A DNA stretch of 64,000 bases from Amblyomma americanum (Eukaryota; Arthropoda; Arachnida; Ixodida; Ixodidae): contig NC_135502.1 of NCBI RefSeq assembly GCF_052857255.1, positions 151,713,311 through 151,777,310 on the forward strand. The letters are read 5' to 3'. This document shows positions 41,583-53,695 of this stretch, piece after piece. The notes below the pieces were generated by a model that worked only from the letters and a program-made list of their open reading frames with translations, made no database searches and had not been told where the DNA came from. A program made the position numbers and the translations under genes. Each line of letters starts with the position of its first letter. Position 1 is the first letter of the stretch.

Positions 41583-44296
41583 ATCGCTCAGTGTGCCCCC
41601 CTGCCCAGTGCCAAAGAACGAAACCTGACTCGATTTAAAGCAGTGTGACATCATTGTTGCAGCAGCTACCGATGTTACGCTGGGGGCAGTAAACAATGGT
41701 TGATTGGTTCCACACGTGCTGATGCCGTGTTGCTCGATGTTAATTGTGCTGAAGCCGTGTTGCTCGATGTTCCTTGTAGCGCCGTAACTCCAAGTATTAC
41801 CGTAATTCAGCGTTTTCAGGTCGCTCTCTTAAATGCAGGTGTTCACTCGAGCAATGCAGTCTGGTAGAACAAAGCCAAGAGCCTGAACCAAAAAGATGAA
41901 ATGGTTCCTCAACATCACCTCGCTCAGGGTGCCACCATGGCTAGTTCCAAAGAACGAAACATGACACTGATTTGAAGCAGTGTGAAGTCAATGTTGCAGA
42001 AGCTGTCGATGTTACGCTGGGGGCCGTGAACAGTGGGGGATCGGTTCCACAGGTGTTGATGCCGTGTTGCTCGATGTTCCTTGTAGCGTCGTAAGTCTCG
42101 GTATTGCAGTAATTAAGCGTATTCAGGTCGCTGTCATAAATGCAGGTGTTCACTCGAGCAATGCAGCATGGTAGAACGAAGCCAAGAACCTGAACCAAAA
42201 AGACGAAAATGGTTCATCTACATCACATCGCTCAGTGTGTCCTCCTGCCCAGTGCCAAAGAACGAAACGTGACTCGATTTAAAGCAGTGTGACATCAATG
42301 TTGCAACAGCTACCGATGTTACGCTGGGGGTCGTGAACAGTGGTGGATCGGTTCCACAGGTGCTGATGCAGCGTTGCTTGAAGTTCCTTGTAGCGTCGTA
42401 ACTCTCGGCATTACAAAAATTCAGCGTTTTCATGTCGCTTTCGTATATGCAGGCGTTCACTCGAGCAATGCAGCCTAGTAGAACGAAGCCAAGAACCTGA
42501 ACCAAAAACAAGAAATTGTTCCTCATCATCGTCGCGCTCAGGGTGTCACCACGCCCAGTGTCAAAGAAAGAAACGTGACTCGATTTAAAGCAGTGTGACG
42601 TCAATGTTGCAGCAGCTGCCCATGTTACGCTGGTAGCCGTGAACAGTGCTGGAACGGTTCTACAGGTGCTGATGCCGTGTTGCTCGATATTCCTTGTAGC
42701 ACCGTAAGTCTCGGTTTTACAGTAATTCAGCGTTTTCAGGTCACTGTCGTAAATGAAGGTGTTCACTCGAGCAATGCAGCCTGGTAGAACGAAGCAAAGA
42801 ATCTGAATCAAAAAGACAAAAGGTTCCTCAACATCACCTCGCTCAGGGTGCCACCATGCCCAGTTCCAAAGAACGAAACGTGACTTGATTTAAAGCAGTG
42901 TGACGTCAATTTTGCAGCAGCTACCAATGTTACGTTGGGGTCCGTGAACAGTGGTGGATCGGTTCCACAGGTGCTGAAGCCGTGTTGCTCGATGTTCCTT
43001 GTAGCGTCGTAACTCTCGGCATTACTGTAATGCAGTGTTTTCATGTCGCTTTCGTATATGCAGATGTTCACTCGAGCAATGCAGCCTAGTAGAACGAAGC
43101 CAAGAACCTGAACCAAAAAGACGAATTGGCGCCTCAACATCACCACGCTCAAGGTGTCACCATGCCCAGTGCCATAGAACGAAACGTGACTCGATTTAAA
43201 GCAGTGAGGCGTCAATGTTGCGGCAGCAGCCCATGTTACGCTTGTGGCGTTGAAAGGTGGTGGATCGGTTCCACAGGTGCAGATGCCGTGTTGCTCGATG
43301 TTCCTTGTAGCGTCGTAACTCTCGGTTTTACAACAATTCAGCAATTCCAGATCACTGTCGTAAATGCAGTTGTTCACTCGAGCAATGCGCCTGGTAGAAC
43401 GAAGCAAAGATCCTGAATTAAAAAGACAACTGGTTCCTCAACATCACCTCGCTCAGGGTGCCACCATGCGCAGTGCCAAAAAAACAAAACGTGACACTGA
43501 TTTAAAGCAGTGTGAAGTCAATGTTGCAGGCGCTGCGATGTTACGCTGGGGGCCGTGAACAATGGTGGATCGGTTAAACAAGTGCTGAAGACGTGTTGCT
43601 CGATTTTCCTTGTATCTTTGTGACTCTCGGCATTACAGTGATTCAGCGTTTTCATGTCGCTTTCGTAAATGCAGGTGTTCAATCGAGCAATGCAGCCTGG
43701 TAGGACGAAGCCAAGAACCTGAACCAAAAAGACGAAAATGGTTCATCTACATTACCTCGCTCAGTGTGCCCCCTGCCCAGTGCCAAAGAACGAAACGTGA
43801 CTCGATTTAAAGCAGTGTGACATCAATGTTGCGGCAGCTACCGATTTTACGCTGGGGGCCGTAAACAGTGGTGGATCGGTTCCACAGGTGCTGATGCTGC
43901 GTTGCTTGAAGTTCCTGGTAGCGTCGTAACTCTCGGCATTACAAAAATTCAGCGTTTTCATGTTGCTTACGTATATGCAGGTGTTCATTCGACCAATGCA
44001 GCCTAGTAGAACGAAGCCAAGAACCTGAACCAAAAACACGAAATTGTTCCTCAAAATCACCCCGCTCAGGGTATCACCATGCCCAGTGCCAAAGAAAGAA
44101 ACGTGACTCGATTTAAAGCAGTGTGACATCAATGTTGCAGCAGCTGCCCATGTTACGCTGGTAGCCGTGAACAGTGGTGGATCGGTTCTACAGGTGCTGA
44201 TGCCGTGTTGCTCGATATTCCTTGTAGCATCTTAAGTCTCGGTTTTACAGTAATTCAGCGTTTTCGGGTCACTGTCGTAAATGAAGGTGTTCACTT
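41583..44296 (+). repeat. Satellite array S7, about 9 monomers
   Basis: Counterpart of S1, including the 30-bp duplication in the first monomer and the same order of monomer subtypes up to the B2 insertion. No gene seen. Confidence 0.92.
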
Positions 44297-44600
44297 GAGG
44301 GCACGGCACCTGGACAATCGGCAACATGTCTAAGCCTCCGATCCTGCTGTTACAGGTCCTGCCGTGGATTGTTGCCGCAAGCATTTCCACCTGTGGAACG
44401 TATGAAACACCATATTTCTACGCGACCCATCACGACAGCGATATCAGCGATAACCTGTTCAAGGGGCGTCTTCCGTCGATGACAGTGACGTCACCAGTGG
44501 CTAGCCTACAAAACGAACTGCGCGACGCCGGATCATTCAGAGGGCACGGCACCTGGACAATCGGCAACATGTCTAAGCCTCCGATCCTGCTGTTACAGGT
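44297..44600 (+). promoter_or_regulatory. Tandem 5' leader units of B2 (243-bp period)
   Basis: Unit starts GAGGGCACGGCACC at 44297 and 44540, as in B1, with the same TGACGTCA palindrome and the same ATGTCTAAGCCTCCG leader ending in TTACAG-GT. Confidence 0.6.
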
Positions 44601-44712
44601 TAGTTATTTGACTAATATTGGAAGTGTTAGGAGTGACAACCGCTTTCTGTAAGTTCTGCCGTGCCCTGGAAGATTGTTGACTGCTTTGACTGTTTTGAGT
44701 GACACTTCGTAT

Positions 44713-45519
44713 ATGTTATTGTCTTTGTTGGTTTCTGGTGATATTGAGGAAAACCCGGGGCCAAAGACTGCTGAAATGTTGCAGTATTTTCTAAAAAACC
44801 AGGCCACGTCGGATGCTAAAATAGATAAACTGAGAACAGAAATGACCGAACTTAATGCAAATGCGATATGATGACTGGATTTTTTTATATTATCGAAGAA
44901 ATGAACAAACGAATGAAAACTTTAGAGACCCTTGTTCGTCAGCAGGCAGATAAGTTCACTGAATACGAGAACAGGAGCAGAAGTAATAATCTTTTGGTTT
45001 TTGGTGTCAAAGAAGCAAAAGACGAATCAGATTCCGATCTGAGGGAAGCTGTGGTTCAGAAGATATTTAATGAAAAATTGGGCGTTCAGGCGAAAACTAT
45101 AGACAGAATTCATCGTATAGGCAAGAAAAAAACTGGTAGCCATAGACCTGTCATTATGCACTTTTTCGACTCTAGAGAAAGAGAGTTGGTATTTAAGAAT
45201 TGCGGGAAGTTGAAAGGCGGCCCGATAAGTGTAAGCCCAGACTATGCGAAGGAAACAGTAGCAGTACTAAATAAACTGGAAAAGTAGTAAAGCAGAAAGA
45301 GATAACGGAACAAAGGTCAAACTGATACATGATAAACTTAAGATTAACAACACCATTTACGCATGGGATCATGAACGACAAGAGCGTTGTCTGTACCGAA
45401 CCCACCAAGATAAGATAGGACGACCCAAAGTTAACGATGAGTCTGCTGGTCATAGTTTGCTATCCCCGACCAAATCAACTGCAGATTCTGATGATCATAG
45501 CGATTGCTCGCAAATATAG
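44713..45519 (+). pseudogene. B2 ORF1: 2A leader, coiled coil, RRM-like protein, frameshifted
   Basis: From ATG 44713 the leader and the 2A motif GDIEENPGP (44737-44763) are intact. The first frame ends at TGA at about 44869-44871 (GCGATATGATG; B1 has GCGATAGGATG and stops nearby). The coiled-coil and RRM part runs 44868-45287, and the C-terminal part is open to TAG at 45517-45519. As in B1, the C-terminal frame and ORF2 are the same frame. In the A-rich site near 45270 B2 reads CTAAATAAACTGG, B1 CTAAAAAAACTGG. Confidence 0.8.
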
Positions 45520-48309
45520 CTCAGAATTATTCTGTTAAACGCGCGCAGTGTAGCAAACAAAACAACTGATTTAGAACATTTGCTAATTTTCGAGAACCCT
45601 GACTTATTGTTAATAACCGAGACCTGGTTACATGAGGGAATTAGTAACGATAGCATTTTCCCACCAGGCTACCATGTTTTTAGATGGGATAGATATTCTA
45701 AAGAAGGGGGGGTGGCTATTGTTATAAAAAGCACAGTATCTGCAGTCGCTCTTAAATGCAGCCTTTCTGAAATTGTGTGGTGCAAGGTTTCTTGTGGTAA
45801 CCTTGTACATTTAGTAGGTGTTGTGTACAGGCCGCCTTCTACATCTCCTGAATTTTTGGATGAATTGCTTTTGTTCCTTAACTCTCATGTAAATAAGAAC
45901 ACCAGACTAATAATGGCTGGCGACTTTAATTTGCCACATATTAATTGGGAAACTTTGTCAACAGGTAATGTAGAAATAAGCAGTGCGAATAAAGTAATGG
46001 AAATTATGTTTACTCATAACCTTAAGCAAATAGTAAAGGATTTTACAAGGGTTACCTCGGGGTCCCAGTCATTGTTGGACTTGGTTTTCTTTCTTATGCA
46101 CTAAAGTGGCAGACCACACTATATCTGTCAAGCCGGAATTATCTGACCACAAGATGATCTGTTTGATTGTGTGGTTGAACACACAAGTTCGCAAAAAATC
46201 GCATGTTTTAATACGGGTCAAAGATTACAGCCGGGCAGACGATACATCTATCTTAGACGTCTTAGAAGAAAACTTGAATCAGTTTGCAACTGCATCACAC
46301 CATGAAAGTGTCGAGGAATTGTGCGAACGTTTTAAGGGCACACTAAAATATTGCATTGATAGGTTTGTTCCCACTCGCTCAAAGAAATCGAAGCAGCTCA
46401 ATCCTTGGATCACTAGAGAGATCATTCAGTTAAAGCGCAAGGTAAAAGGGCTACGAAAGCAAAAAAATAGAGCGACAGAACTTTCAAACATCAAAAAGAA
46501 GCTCAAAACAGTGTTCTTAGATTCGAAAAAAACTTACTTCAATACAACACTGACTAATTTTCTCACAAGCTCTTCACAAAAGTTCTGGCGATATTTTTCA
46601 GCGAAAAAGAACGCAATCACACAGGTCATGGATGGGGACGATGAGGCGACTGATAAAAACGATATTGCAGATCTGTTTAATGATTTCTTCCAATCGGTCT
46701 TTATTAGGGATGACAATGATATTGAGAGTGATCATACAACAATTTACCCGTTGCCATACTCAATGCACGAGATTCGCATCAATAGGGAGGGCATCTGTGA
46801 GCAGCTGCTGTCTCTGGACCTGAAGAAATCGAGCGGTCGCGATGAAATACCGACGGAATTCCTTAAACGGTATGCTGAGTGGCTATCATATTATTTGCAA
46901 ATTTTATTTGAAACGTCATTGCGGGATCATTCTTTACCTCGTGACTGGCGCAGCGCAATAGTAGTTCCGGTATTTAAAGGCGGTTATCGATTTCTTCTAA
47001 AAAACTACAGGCCAGTTTCACTCACTTCCGTATGTTGCAAGGTTTATGAACACATACTAGCTAAACACTCCTTCATTTTTTGGAAATAAATGACCTATTG
47101 TGTCCATTTCAGCATGGTTTTCGGAGCGGCCTTTCGACAGTAACGCAGTTAATTGAAACAGTGAACGACTTTTGCAAGGCTATAGATGGACGTCAGCAGG
47201 TAGATGTTGTCTGTGTAGACTTCTCGAAGGCTTTCGATAAAGTTCCGCATCATAAGCTTCTTTTTAAACTACGCAGATTAGGAATCGCTGAAAATATAGT
47301 ACTATGGATTCAGGCCTATCTAAGTAACCGCTGTCATGTTGTCAAAATAGAAAGTGCAGTATCGGATAGGCGTGAAGTTCTGTCGGGGGTGCCACAGGGC
47401 TCCGTTCTAGGTCCGCTTTTGTTTTTATTGTATATAAATGATATTTCTGCTATCGTCGAATCGCCTGTCAGAATGAAATTTTTGGCCGATGATTGTTTAA
47501 TTTACTCTCCTGTGGCTTCCCCGGCAGATCAGATGAACATAAATAGGTGTCTTCAGTCGTTAAACTCGTGGTGCCTGAAATGGGGTATGGAAATAAACTA
47601 CCAAAAATTAATTACATGCACGTAACAAGGAAGCAGAATGTTATGATGTTACAATACAATATCGGTAAAAAATTCCTTAGATCAAGTAAAGTGCCTCAAG
47701 TACTTGGGAGTGACATCAACAAATAATCTTGACTGGCGCACCCATACTGAAAATGTATATTTAAAAGCCTACCAGAAGGTCTGTTTCCTGAGGAGGAAGT
47801 TGCCGAATGCGACTAGAGAAATTAAATTGATTGCGTACAAGACGTTCTAGCGGCCAATCATAGAGTACGCAAGTGCAGTGTGGAGTCCTCATCAAAAGGG
47901 TTTAAAACGGCAACTGGAAAGATTGCAAAGGATGTCAGCACGTTTTATATGCTCTAAATACCGCCGCACTGATTCAGTCACAGCAATGCTAAAAGAGTGT
48001 CAGTTAGAATCACTAGAAGTAAGAAGAACAAAGCAGAAATTGAAACTTTTTTTTCTGATAATGAATGATAAAGTCAAAGTTAATAAACATCACTATGTTA
48101 CACCTCCCCTGAAGCGTTGCCCTCGGAAAAATCACAGTAAGGTATTACAACCTATTATTACACGTACTGATGTCTATCGCTACTCCTTTTTTCCCGATGC
48201 TGTAGAAATTTGGAATCAACTACCAAGTGACGTTGTGGACCAAACAGATCTAGAAAAATTTGTGATAGGTGTGAACGCGTTCCTAGAAGATTGCTGTGCA
48301 AATCTGTAA
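45520..48309 (+). pseudogene. B2 ORF2: endonuclease-reverse transcriptase, frameshifted
   Basis: The frame opens at LRIILLNARSAANK directly after TAG. Endonuclease is at 45580-46104 (TETWLHEG, VVYRPPS, GDFNLPHINW). A frameshift at about 46100 leads to 46106-47089 (327 codons: SDHKMICL, LKKSSGRDEIP, DWRSAIVVPVFKGG, NYRPVSLTSV), then 47080-47625 (FQHGFRSG, VDFSKAFDKVPHHK, GVPQGSVLGPLLFLLYIND, LADDC) and 47878-48309 (C-terminal region). Phe is replaced by Leu before ADD in the catalytic box. A private stop (GTTCTAGCGG near 47848, CGA in B1) removes the thumb-like region. Confidence 0.88.
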
Positions 48310-48377
48310 TTCTGTGCATTTGAGTGTTTTCTTTTTTTAGCGAAGAGAATTGCACTTGTGTTTCCCTCCCTGTAATG

Positions 48378-48422
48378 ACCCTCAAGCAGAGGGTTAATAG
48401 TATGAATAAATAAATAAAAAAA
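48378..48422 (+). other. 3' UTR hairpin and tail of B2
   Basis: ACCCTC-AAGCA-GAGGGT hairpin at 48378-48394, then TAATAGTATGAATAAATAAA and the A-rich end. Identical to B1. Confidence 0.7.
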
Positions 48423-50305
48423 TGCAGCCTGGTAGAACGAAGCAAAGAATCTGAATCAGAAAGACAAAAGTTTCCTCAACTTCACCTCGCTCAGGGTGCC
48501 ACCATGCCCAGTTCCAAAGAACGAAACGTGACTCGATTTAAAGCAGTGTGACGTCATTGTTGCAGCAGCTACCGATGTTACGTTGGGGTCCGTGAACAGT
48601 GGTGGATCGGTTCCCCAGGTGCTGAAGCCGTGTTGCTCGATGTTCCTTGTAGCGTCGTAACTCTCGGCATTAGAGTAATGCAGCGTTTTCATGTCGCTTT
48701 CGTATATACAGATGTTCACTCGAGCAATGCAGCTTAGTAGAACAAAGCCAAGAACCTGAACCAAAAAGACGAATTGGCGCCTCCACATCACCTCGGTCAA
48801 GGTGTCACCATGCCCAGTGCCATAGAACAAAACGTGACTCGATTTAAAGCAGTGAGGCGTCAATGTTGCGGCAGCAGCTCATGTTACGCTTGTGGCGTTG
48901 AAAAAAGGTGGATCGGTTCCACAGGTGCAGATGGCGTGTTGCTCGATGTTCCTTGCAGCGTCGTAACTCTCGGTTTTACAGTAATTCAGCAATTTCAGGT
49001 CATTGTCGTAAATGCAGTTGTTCACTCTAGCAATGCGCCTGGTAGAAAGAAGCAAAGAACCTGAATTAAAAAGACAAATGCTTCCTCAACATCACCTCGC
49101 TCAGGGTGCCACCATGCCCAGTGCCAAAGAACGAAACGTGAAACTGATTTAAAGCAGTGTGAAGTCGTTTCAGGCGCTGCCGATGTTACGCTGCGGGCCG
49201 TGAACAGTGGTGGATCGGTTACACAAGTGCTGAAGCCGTGTTGCTCGATGTTCCTTGTATCTTCGTGACTCACGGCATTACAGTAATTCAGCGTTTTCAT
49301 GTCGCTTTCGTAAATGCAGGTGTTCACTCAAGCAATGCAGCCTGGTAGAATGAAGCCAAGGACATGAACCAAAAAGACGAAATGGTCCCTCAACATCACC
49401 TCGCTCAGGGTACCACATGCCCAGTGCCAAATAACGAATCACGACTCGATTTAAAGCAGTGTTACGTCAATGTTGCAGCAGCTGCTGATGATACGCTGGT
49501 GGCCGATAACATTGGTGGATCGGTTCCACAGGTACTGATGCCGTTTTGCTCGATGTTTCTTGTAGCGTCGTAACTCTTGGTATCACAGTAATTCAGCGTT
49601 TTCAAGTCGCTGTCGTAAATGCAGGTGTTCACTCCAGCAATGCAGCCTGGTAGAACGAAGCAAAGAACCTGAATCAAAAAGACAAATGGTTCCTCAGCGT
49701 CACCTCGCTCAGGGTGTCACCATGCCCAGTTCCAAAGAACAAAACGTGACACTGATTTAAAGCAGTGTGAAGTCAATGTTGCAGTAGCTGCCGATGTTAC
49801 GCACGGGCCATGAACAATGGCGGATCGGTTCCATAGTGCTGATGCCGTGTTGCTCGATGTTCCTTGTAGCGTCGTAACTCTCGGTATTACAGTAATTCAG
49901 CGTTTTCCGGCAGCTGTCGTAAACGCAGGCGTTCACTCGAGCAATGCAGCCTGGTAGGACGAAGCCAAGCACCTGAACCCAAAAGACGAAATGGTTCCTC
50001 AACATCACCTCGCTCAGGGTGTCACCATGTCTAGTGCCAAATTACGAAACTCGACTCGATTTAAAGCAGTGTTACGGCAATGTTGCAGCAGCTGCCGATG
50101 ATACTCTGGTGGCGTTAACAGTGGTAGATCGGTTCCACAGTTGGTGATGCCATGTTGCTCGATGTTTCTTGCAGCGTCCTAACTCTCGGTATTACAGTAA
50201 TTCAGCGTTTTCAGGTCGCTGTGGTAAATGCAGGTGTTCACTCGAGCAATGCAGCCTGGTAGAACGAAGCCAAGAGCCTGAACCAAAAAGACGAAATGGT
50301 TCATC
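48423..50305 (+). repeat. Satellite array S8, about 6 monomers
   Basis: Counterpart of S2 between B2 and A7. No gene seen. Confidence 0.92.
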
Positions 50306-53300
50306 GACAAAGCAGCAGACTTGCGAATCTTCCATAATCTAACTGCGATGAACAAAAGGCTTTTGGGGCTAGCGCAAACGAAGGGAAAGGAAATGAAGTA
50401 CTGCTTCGTGTGGCAAAAGAAAGGCCATGTTTTTGCACGAAAGAATAAAGGCGACAGTGTCATTCGAATCAGCACAGAAAGTTACCTCACGAACATGGTT
50501 TAATGTTAGCGCTTCAGGCATTGTTTGATAAATTTTATTTTCTTCCGCATGGCGGTTTCATGTTCGAAGTCTTATCTCGATTTCGTTTTTTTCGTGATTT
50601 TGCTTCTGAGAAGAGTAGGCACTCGAAGTTCTTTTCCTTTTATCACTTAAACACGCAGAGTCTACGGAACAAGGAGGACCAATTAAACACATTCTTCATG
50701 TCCTTAGGCTTTGAGTTTGATATTTTGGCCTTTACGGACACTTGGTACAATATCACTGAAGATGTAATCCACATCAATGGTTACAAATCTGAATGCCTGA
50801 GCAGGTGTAGTAAAAAAAGAGGTGGGGTTGCTTTATACATAAAAAGCGCTGTTCATTATGAAGTAATGGCTGAACACTGTGCTATGTTGTCCGACTACGA
50901 AATTCTTTTTGTCAGATGCAGAACTTTCGTAATTGGCGTTGTTTATAGGCCTCCCGGTGGGCCTCTGGTTGAATTTTTCCGTCGATTTGAAACATTACTT
51001 GATTCTCTGTCGTCACTGAAAATGCCTGTGGTAATTTTGGGTGACTTTAACATTGATTTGTTGCAACCGGCTAACACATCAGTTAATGAATATGTCGACC
51101 TGTTATCAATGTATGGCTTTTCAAACAATATTGCTCTGCCTACTCGCATCTCTGCATCCAGTGAAACCTTGATTGATTTGTCTGACTAATCATGATGAAA
51201 GTGACGTGAAAGCGGGAGTGCTTGTAAGTGAGATTAGTGATCATTTACCTTTGTTCTGCTTCATTCCTAAGCGCAACTTTCCAAAGGTTACCATAGAACA
51301 CTCGACAAAAACTACGCGGGTGATAACTAATCGCGCGATAGATAATTTTCGTCAAAATATTGCATCTGTAAACTAGTATGAAATTTTAGATAAAAATAAA
51401 TCTGATTCAAACCTTTTATACAACAGTTTTCTCGAGAAAATTATTGAAATTTACGTACGTTCTTTTCCTAATGGTAACTGTTAGAAAGTTTAAGAAAGCG
51501 AGGAAACCCTGGGTTACCTACGACTTAGTCAAGAGAATGAAAGCACGAGATAACCTCTTCAGCAACTTCCTGAAATATAAGGACGTAGAGATTCTTAAGC
51601 AATATAAAAAGGTCAAGAACAGGCTAAATGCCGACATAAAAAAGTCACGTGTTGACTACTACGCTTACAAATTTACGGACATTCGTTATGATCCTAAAAA
51701 AACTTGGCGCACCCTAAAGGACCTATTGCGGCACACAAAAAATAGCATTCCCCAGGAACTTGCGTACGGCGATAAAGTGCTCAGCGGTAAATCCCTCGCT
51801 GAAGCATTCAATCAGCAGTTCTTGTGCTTGGGCTCGTTTGACTCGGAAGTTAGCAACAACTTTACGGACTATATTAACACCAGTTTGCAAAATACTATGT
51901 ATCATCGTCCTGTTACACCTGCAGAAGTAGCACACATTATTAGCAATTTAAAGAACAGCTCTTCTTGTGGTTATGACGGTATTAAAGTAGCACCGATTAA
52001 AGCAGTCGCGGATTTATTATGCAATGTTCTTTGTGACATAACAAATATTGTGTCTTCTACAGGCACATTTCCGGGTAACATTAAAATTGCTAGGATCATC
52101 GTCTTGCTTAAAAGTGGCGCAACTGATTGCATTACTAAATTTCGGCCGATATCCATACTTCCAGTTTTTTCTAAATTTATTGAAAAAGCCTTAAATACCA
52201 GAATTAGTGGACACATGTAAAAACATAACCTTATATCCCCGAATCAGTATGGTTTTCAAAGGGGTAAATCCAATGAATCTGCGTTACTTCAAATACGTGA
52301 TAAAATTGTTGCCAATATAGAAAACCAACAATACACAATAGGCTTATTTTTAGACTTTAATAAAGCATTTGATTCAACTAAGCATGACATATTTTTTTCC
52401 AAATTACCCTTTTATGGAGTTAGAGGCATTGCTTTAGACTTATTGCGTAGCTATCTATCACACCGCTCCCAATTTGTGGAAATAAACAGCATAAAATCAT
52501 ATTTAGCAGACATTAGGTACGGCGTTCCACAGGGTTCTATTATAGGTCCTACGATTATCCTCCATTATATCCATTATATCGTGGCAATACCAGAAGCACC
52601 CGATATTGTGTTATATGCCGATGATACAAAGTTTTTTTCTCCTCTGATAACATCTCTACTCTAATTCGTCTTATTAACAACTGGTTAGATTCCCTTTCAG
52701 CATGGTTATCGGCTAATCAGTTGAGCCTAAATGTTAAAAAAAACAAAGTATATTGTTTTTACTCCTATTAATAAGCCATTTTATTTCGCATCTTCTTTAA
52801 TATTTCAATCTCAACCACTTGAAAGGGTTTCCCAGAAAGAGTTCTTGGGTGTATTCTTCCATGAAAATCTACTGTGGACGCATCACGTAAGTCACATTAA
52901 ACGTAGCATAGCACAATTAATTGGTATGCTCAATAAGCATCGCACGCTGTTACCTTTAAAAATTAAATGTCAGTTATACTTTTTACTATTCATTCTAGAT
53001 TACACTACTGTCTACTTATCTGGGGCGTCACTTCTAGGGCTAACTTGGAAACTCTATTCCGAATGCAGAAAAAGTGTCTTCGTATTATTCATAACCTCTC
53101 GATGTACGAACATACCTCGAGTACTTTCACCAGGACAATATTTTGAGTGTCATTAATCTATATAAACAAAAGTTATCCGAAAAAGTATTTTAGAAATCAT
53201 CAGTAATCGTGATAACTTTTTTTCTATATATACTAATACCACAACTAACTGCACATTAAGAGCTAGAAACTTTATTAAGGTTAAAACTAGAACAAACTAC

Positions 53301-53695
53301 GGCAATCAGCTTTTACATTGGCATATTCCTAATTTACTTAATAGTGAGCATGCTTTATTTGATATCATGCAAGATTCCTCAACCATTTCAATATTCAAAA
53401 AGAAATCGAAACTATATTTTTCCAATAATTGACTTTCGGCCTTTCTGTTTCTTTATTTCTTCATTTGCATTATTTATACCTATTAAGTTGCATTGACTTA
53501 TTGTATGTATAATTGTGTCTATTGTATATATAGGTGTGTATATGTGTGTATTATGTGTATGCATTTTTTTGTGCACTGTTGTCTGCTGTGCTCGTGGCGC
53601 CAGGGGCCTAGTCAGGCGGGTATAGTCTCGCCTCTTGCTCCGGCGCCATGACAATCTTGTATTGTCAGAATTATAATAAACTTCAAACTTCAAAC
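50306..53695 (+). mobile_element. Family A copy A7
   Basis: Same junctions as the other copies. ORF1 tail 50306-50503 is intact to TAA, with the TAATG overlap at 50501-50505. It is the positional counterpart of A2 in the large duplication, but less similar to A2 than B1 is to B2. Its 3' half is nearly identical to A8. Confidence 0.93.
50503..53432 (+). pseudogene. A7 ORF2 remnant
   Basis: Endonuclease is open from ATG 50503 to 51189 (HLNTQSLRNKEDQ, TDTWYNI with catalytic Glu changed to Asp, VYRPPGG, GDFNID). A 2-bp loss (GATTTGTCTGAC, GTGTCTG elsewhere) breaks it, and 51173-51376 continues with SDHLPLF to the family-wide TAG. Linker and RT at 51444-52220 are the longest such piece in the window (258 codons), ending at the CACATGTAA stop. 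Then 52443-52664 (GVPQGSIIGP, YADDT) and 52731-53156. LLYINDI is altered to LHYIHYI, shared in part with A8. Confidence 0.88.

Larger units (their letters stand above)
31656..43980 (+). repeat. Segmental tandem duplication, right copy (without C)
   Basis: It repeats 14700-31655 and carries A5 and A6 in the places of A3 and A4. It lacks element C; the site where C sits in A3 is the intact sequence GTATTCTTCCAAG at 36101-36113. Differences between the two copies are scattered single bases by eye. Confidence 0.88.
44297..48422 (+). mobile_element. Family B non-LTR retrotransposon, copy B2
   Basis: Same satellite junctions as B1 (GTTCACTT before, TGCAGCC after), so it is a duplicate of one insertion. 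It differs from B1 by scattered substitutions and a few small indels, and keeps 4 bp lost by B1 near 46930. Confidence 0.93.
39554..49690 (+). repeat. Large duplicate of 1-10130 (A-S-B-S segment)
   Basis: Position 1 corresponds to 39554, 5119 to 44674 and 10009 to 49573, so offsets drift only from 39553 to 39564 through small indels. The segment includes the end of an A copy, a nine-monomer satellite, the whole of B and the next satellite. Similarity continues beyond about 10130/49690 at lower identity. Confidence 0.88.

Noticed and set aside
1..49690. The near-identical large duplications could be assembly duplication
   Set aside because: Not fully rejected. Scattered differences, private stops (A5 near 35534, B2 near 47848) and the C-free copy argue for real paralogues, but long reads spanning 31.66 kb and 43.98 kb would be needed to be sure.
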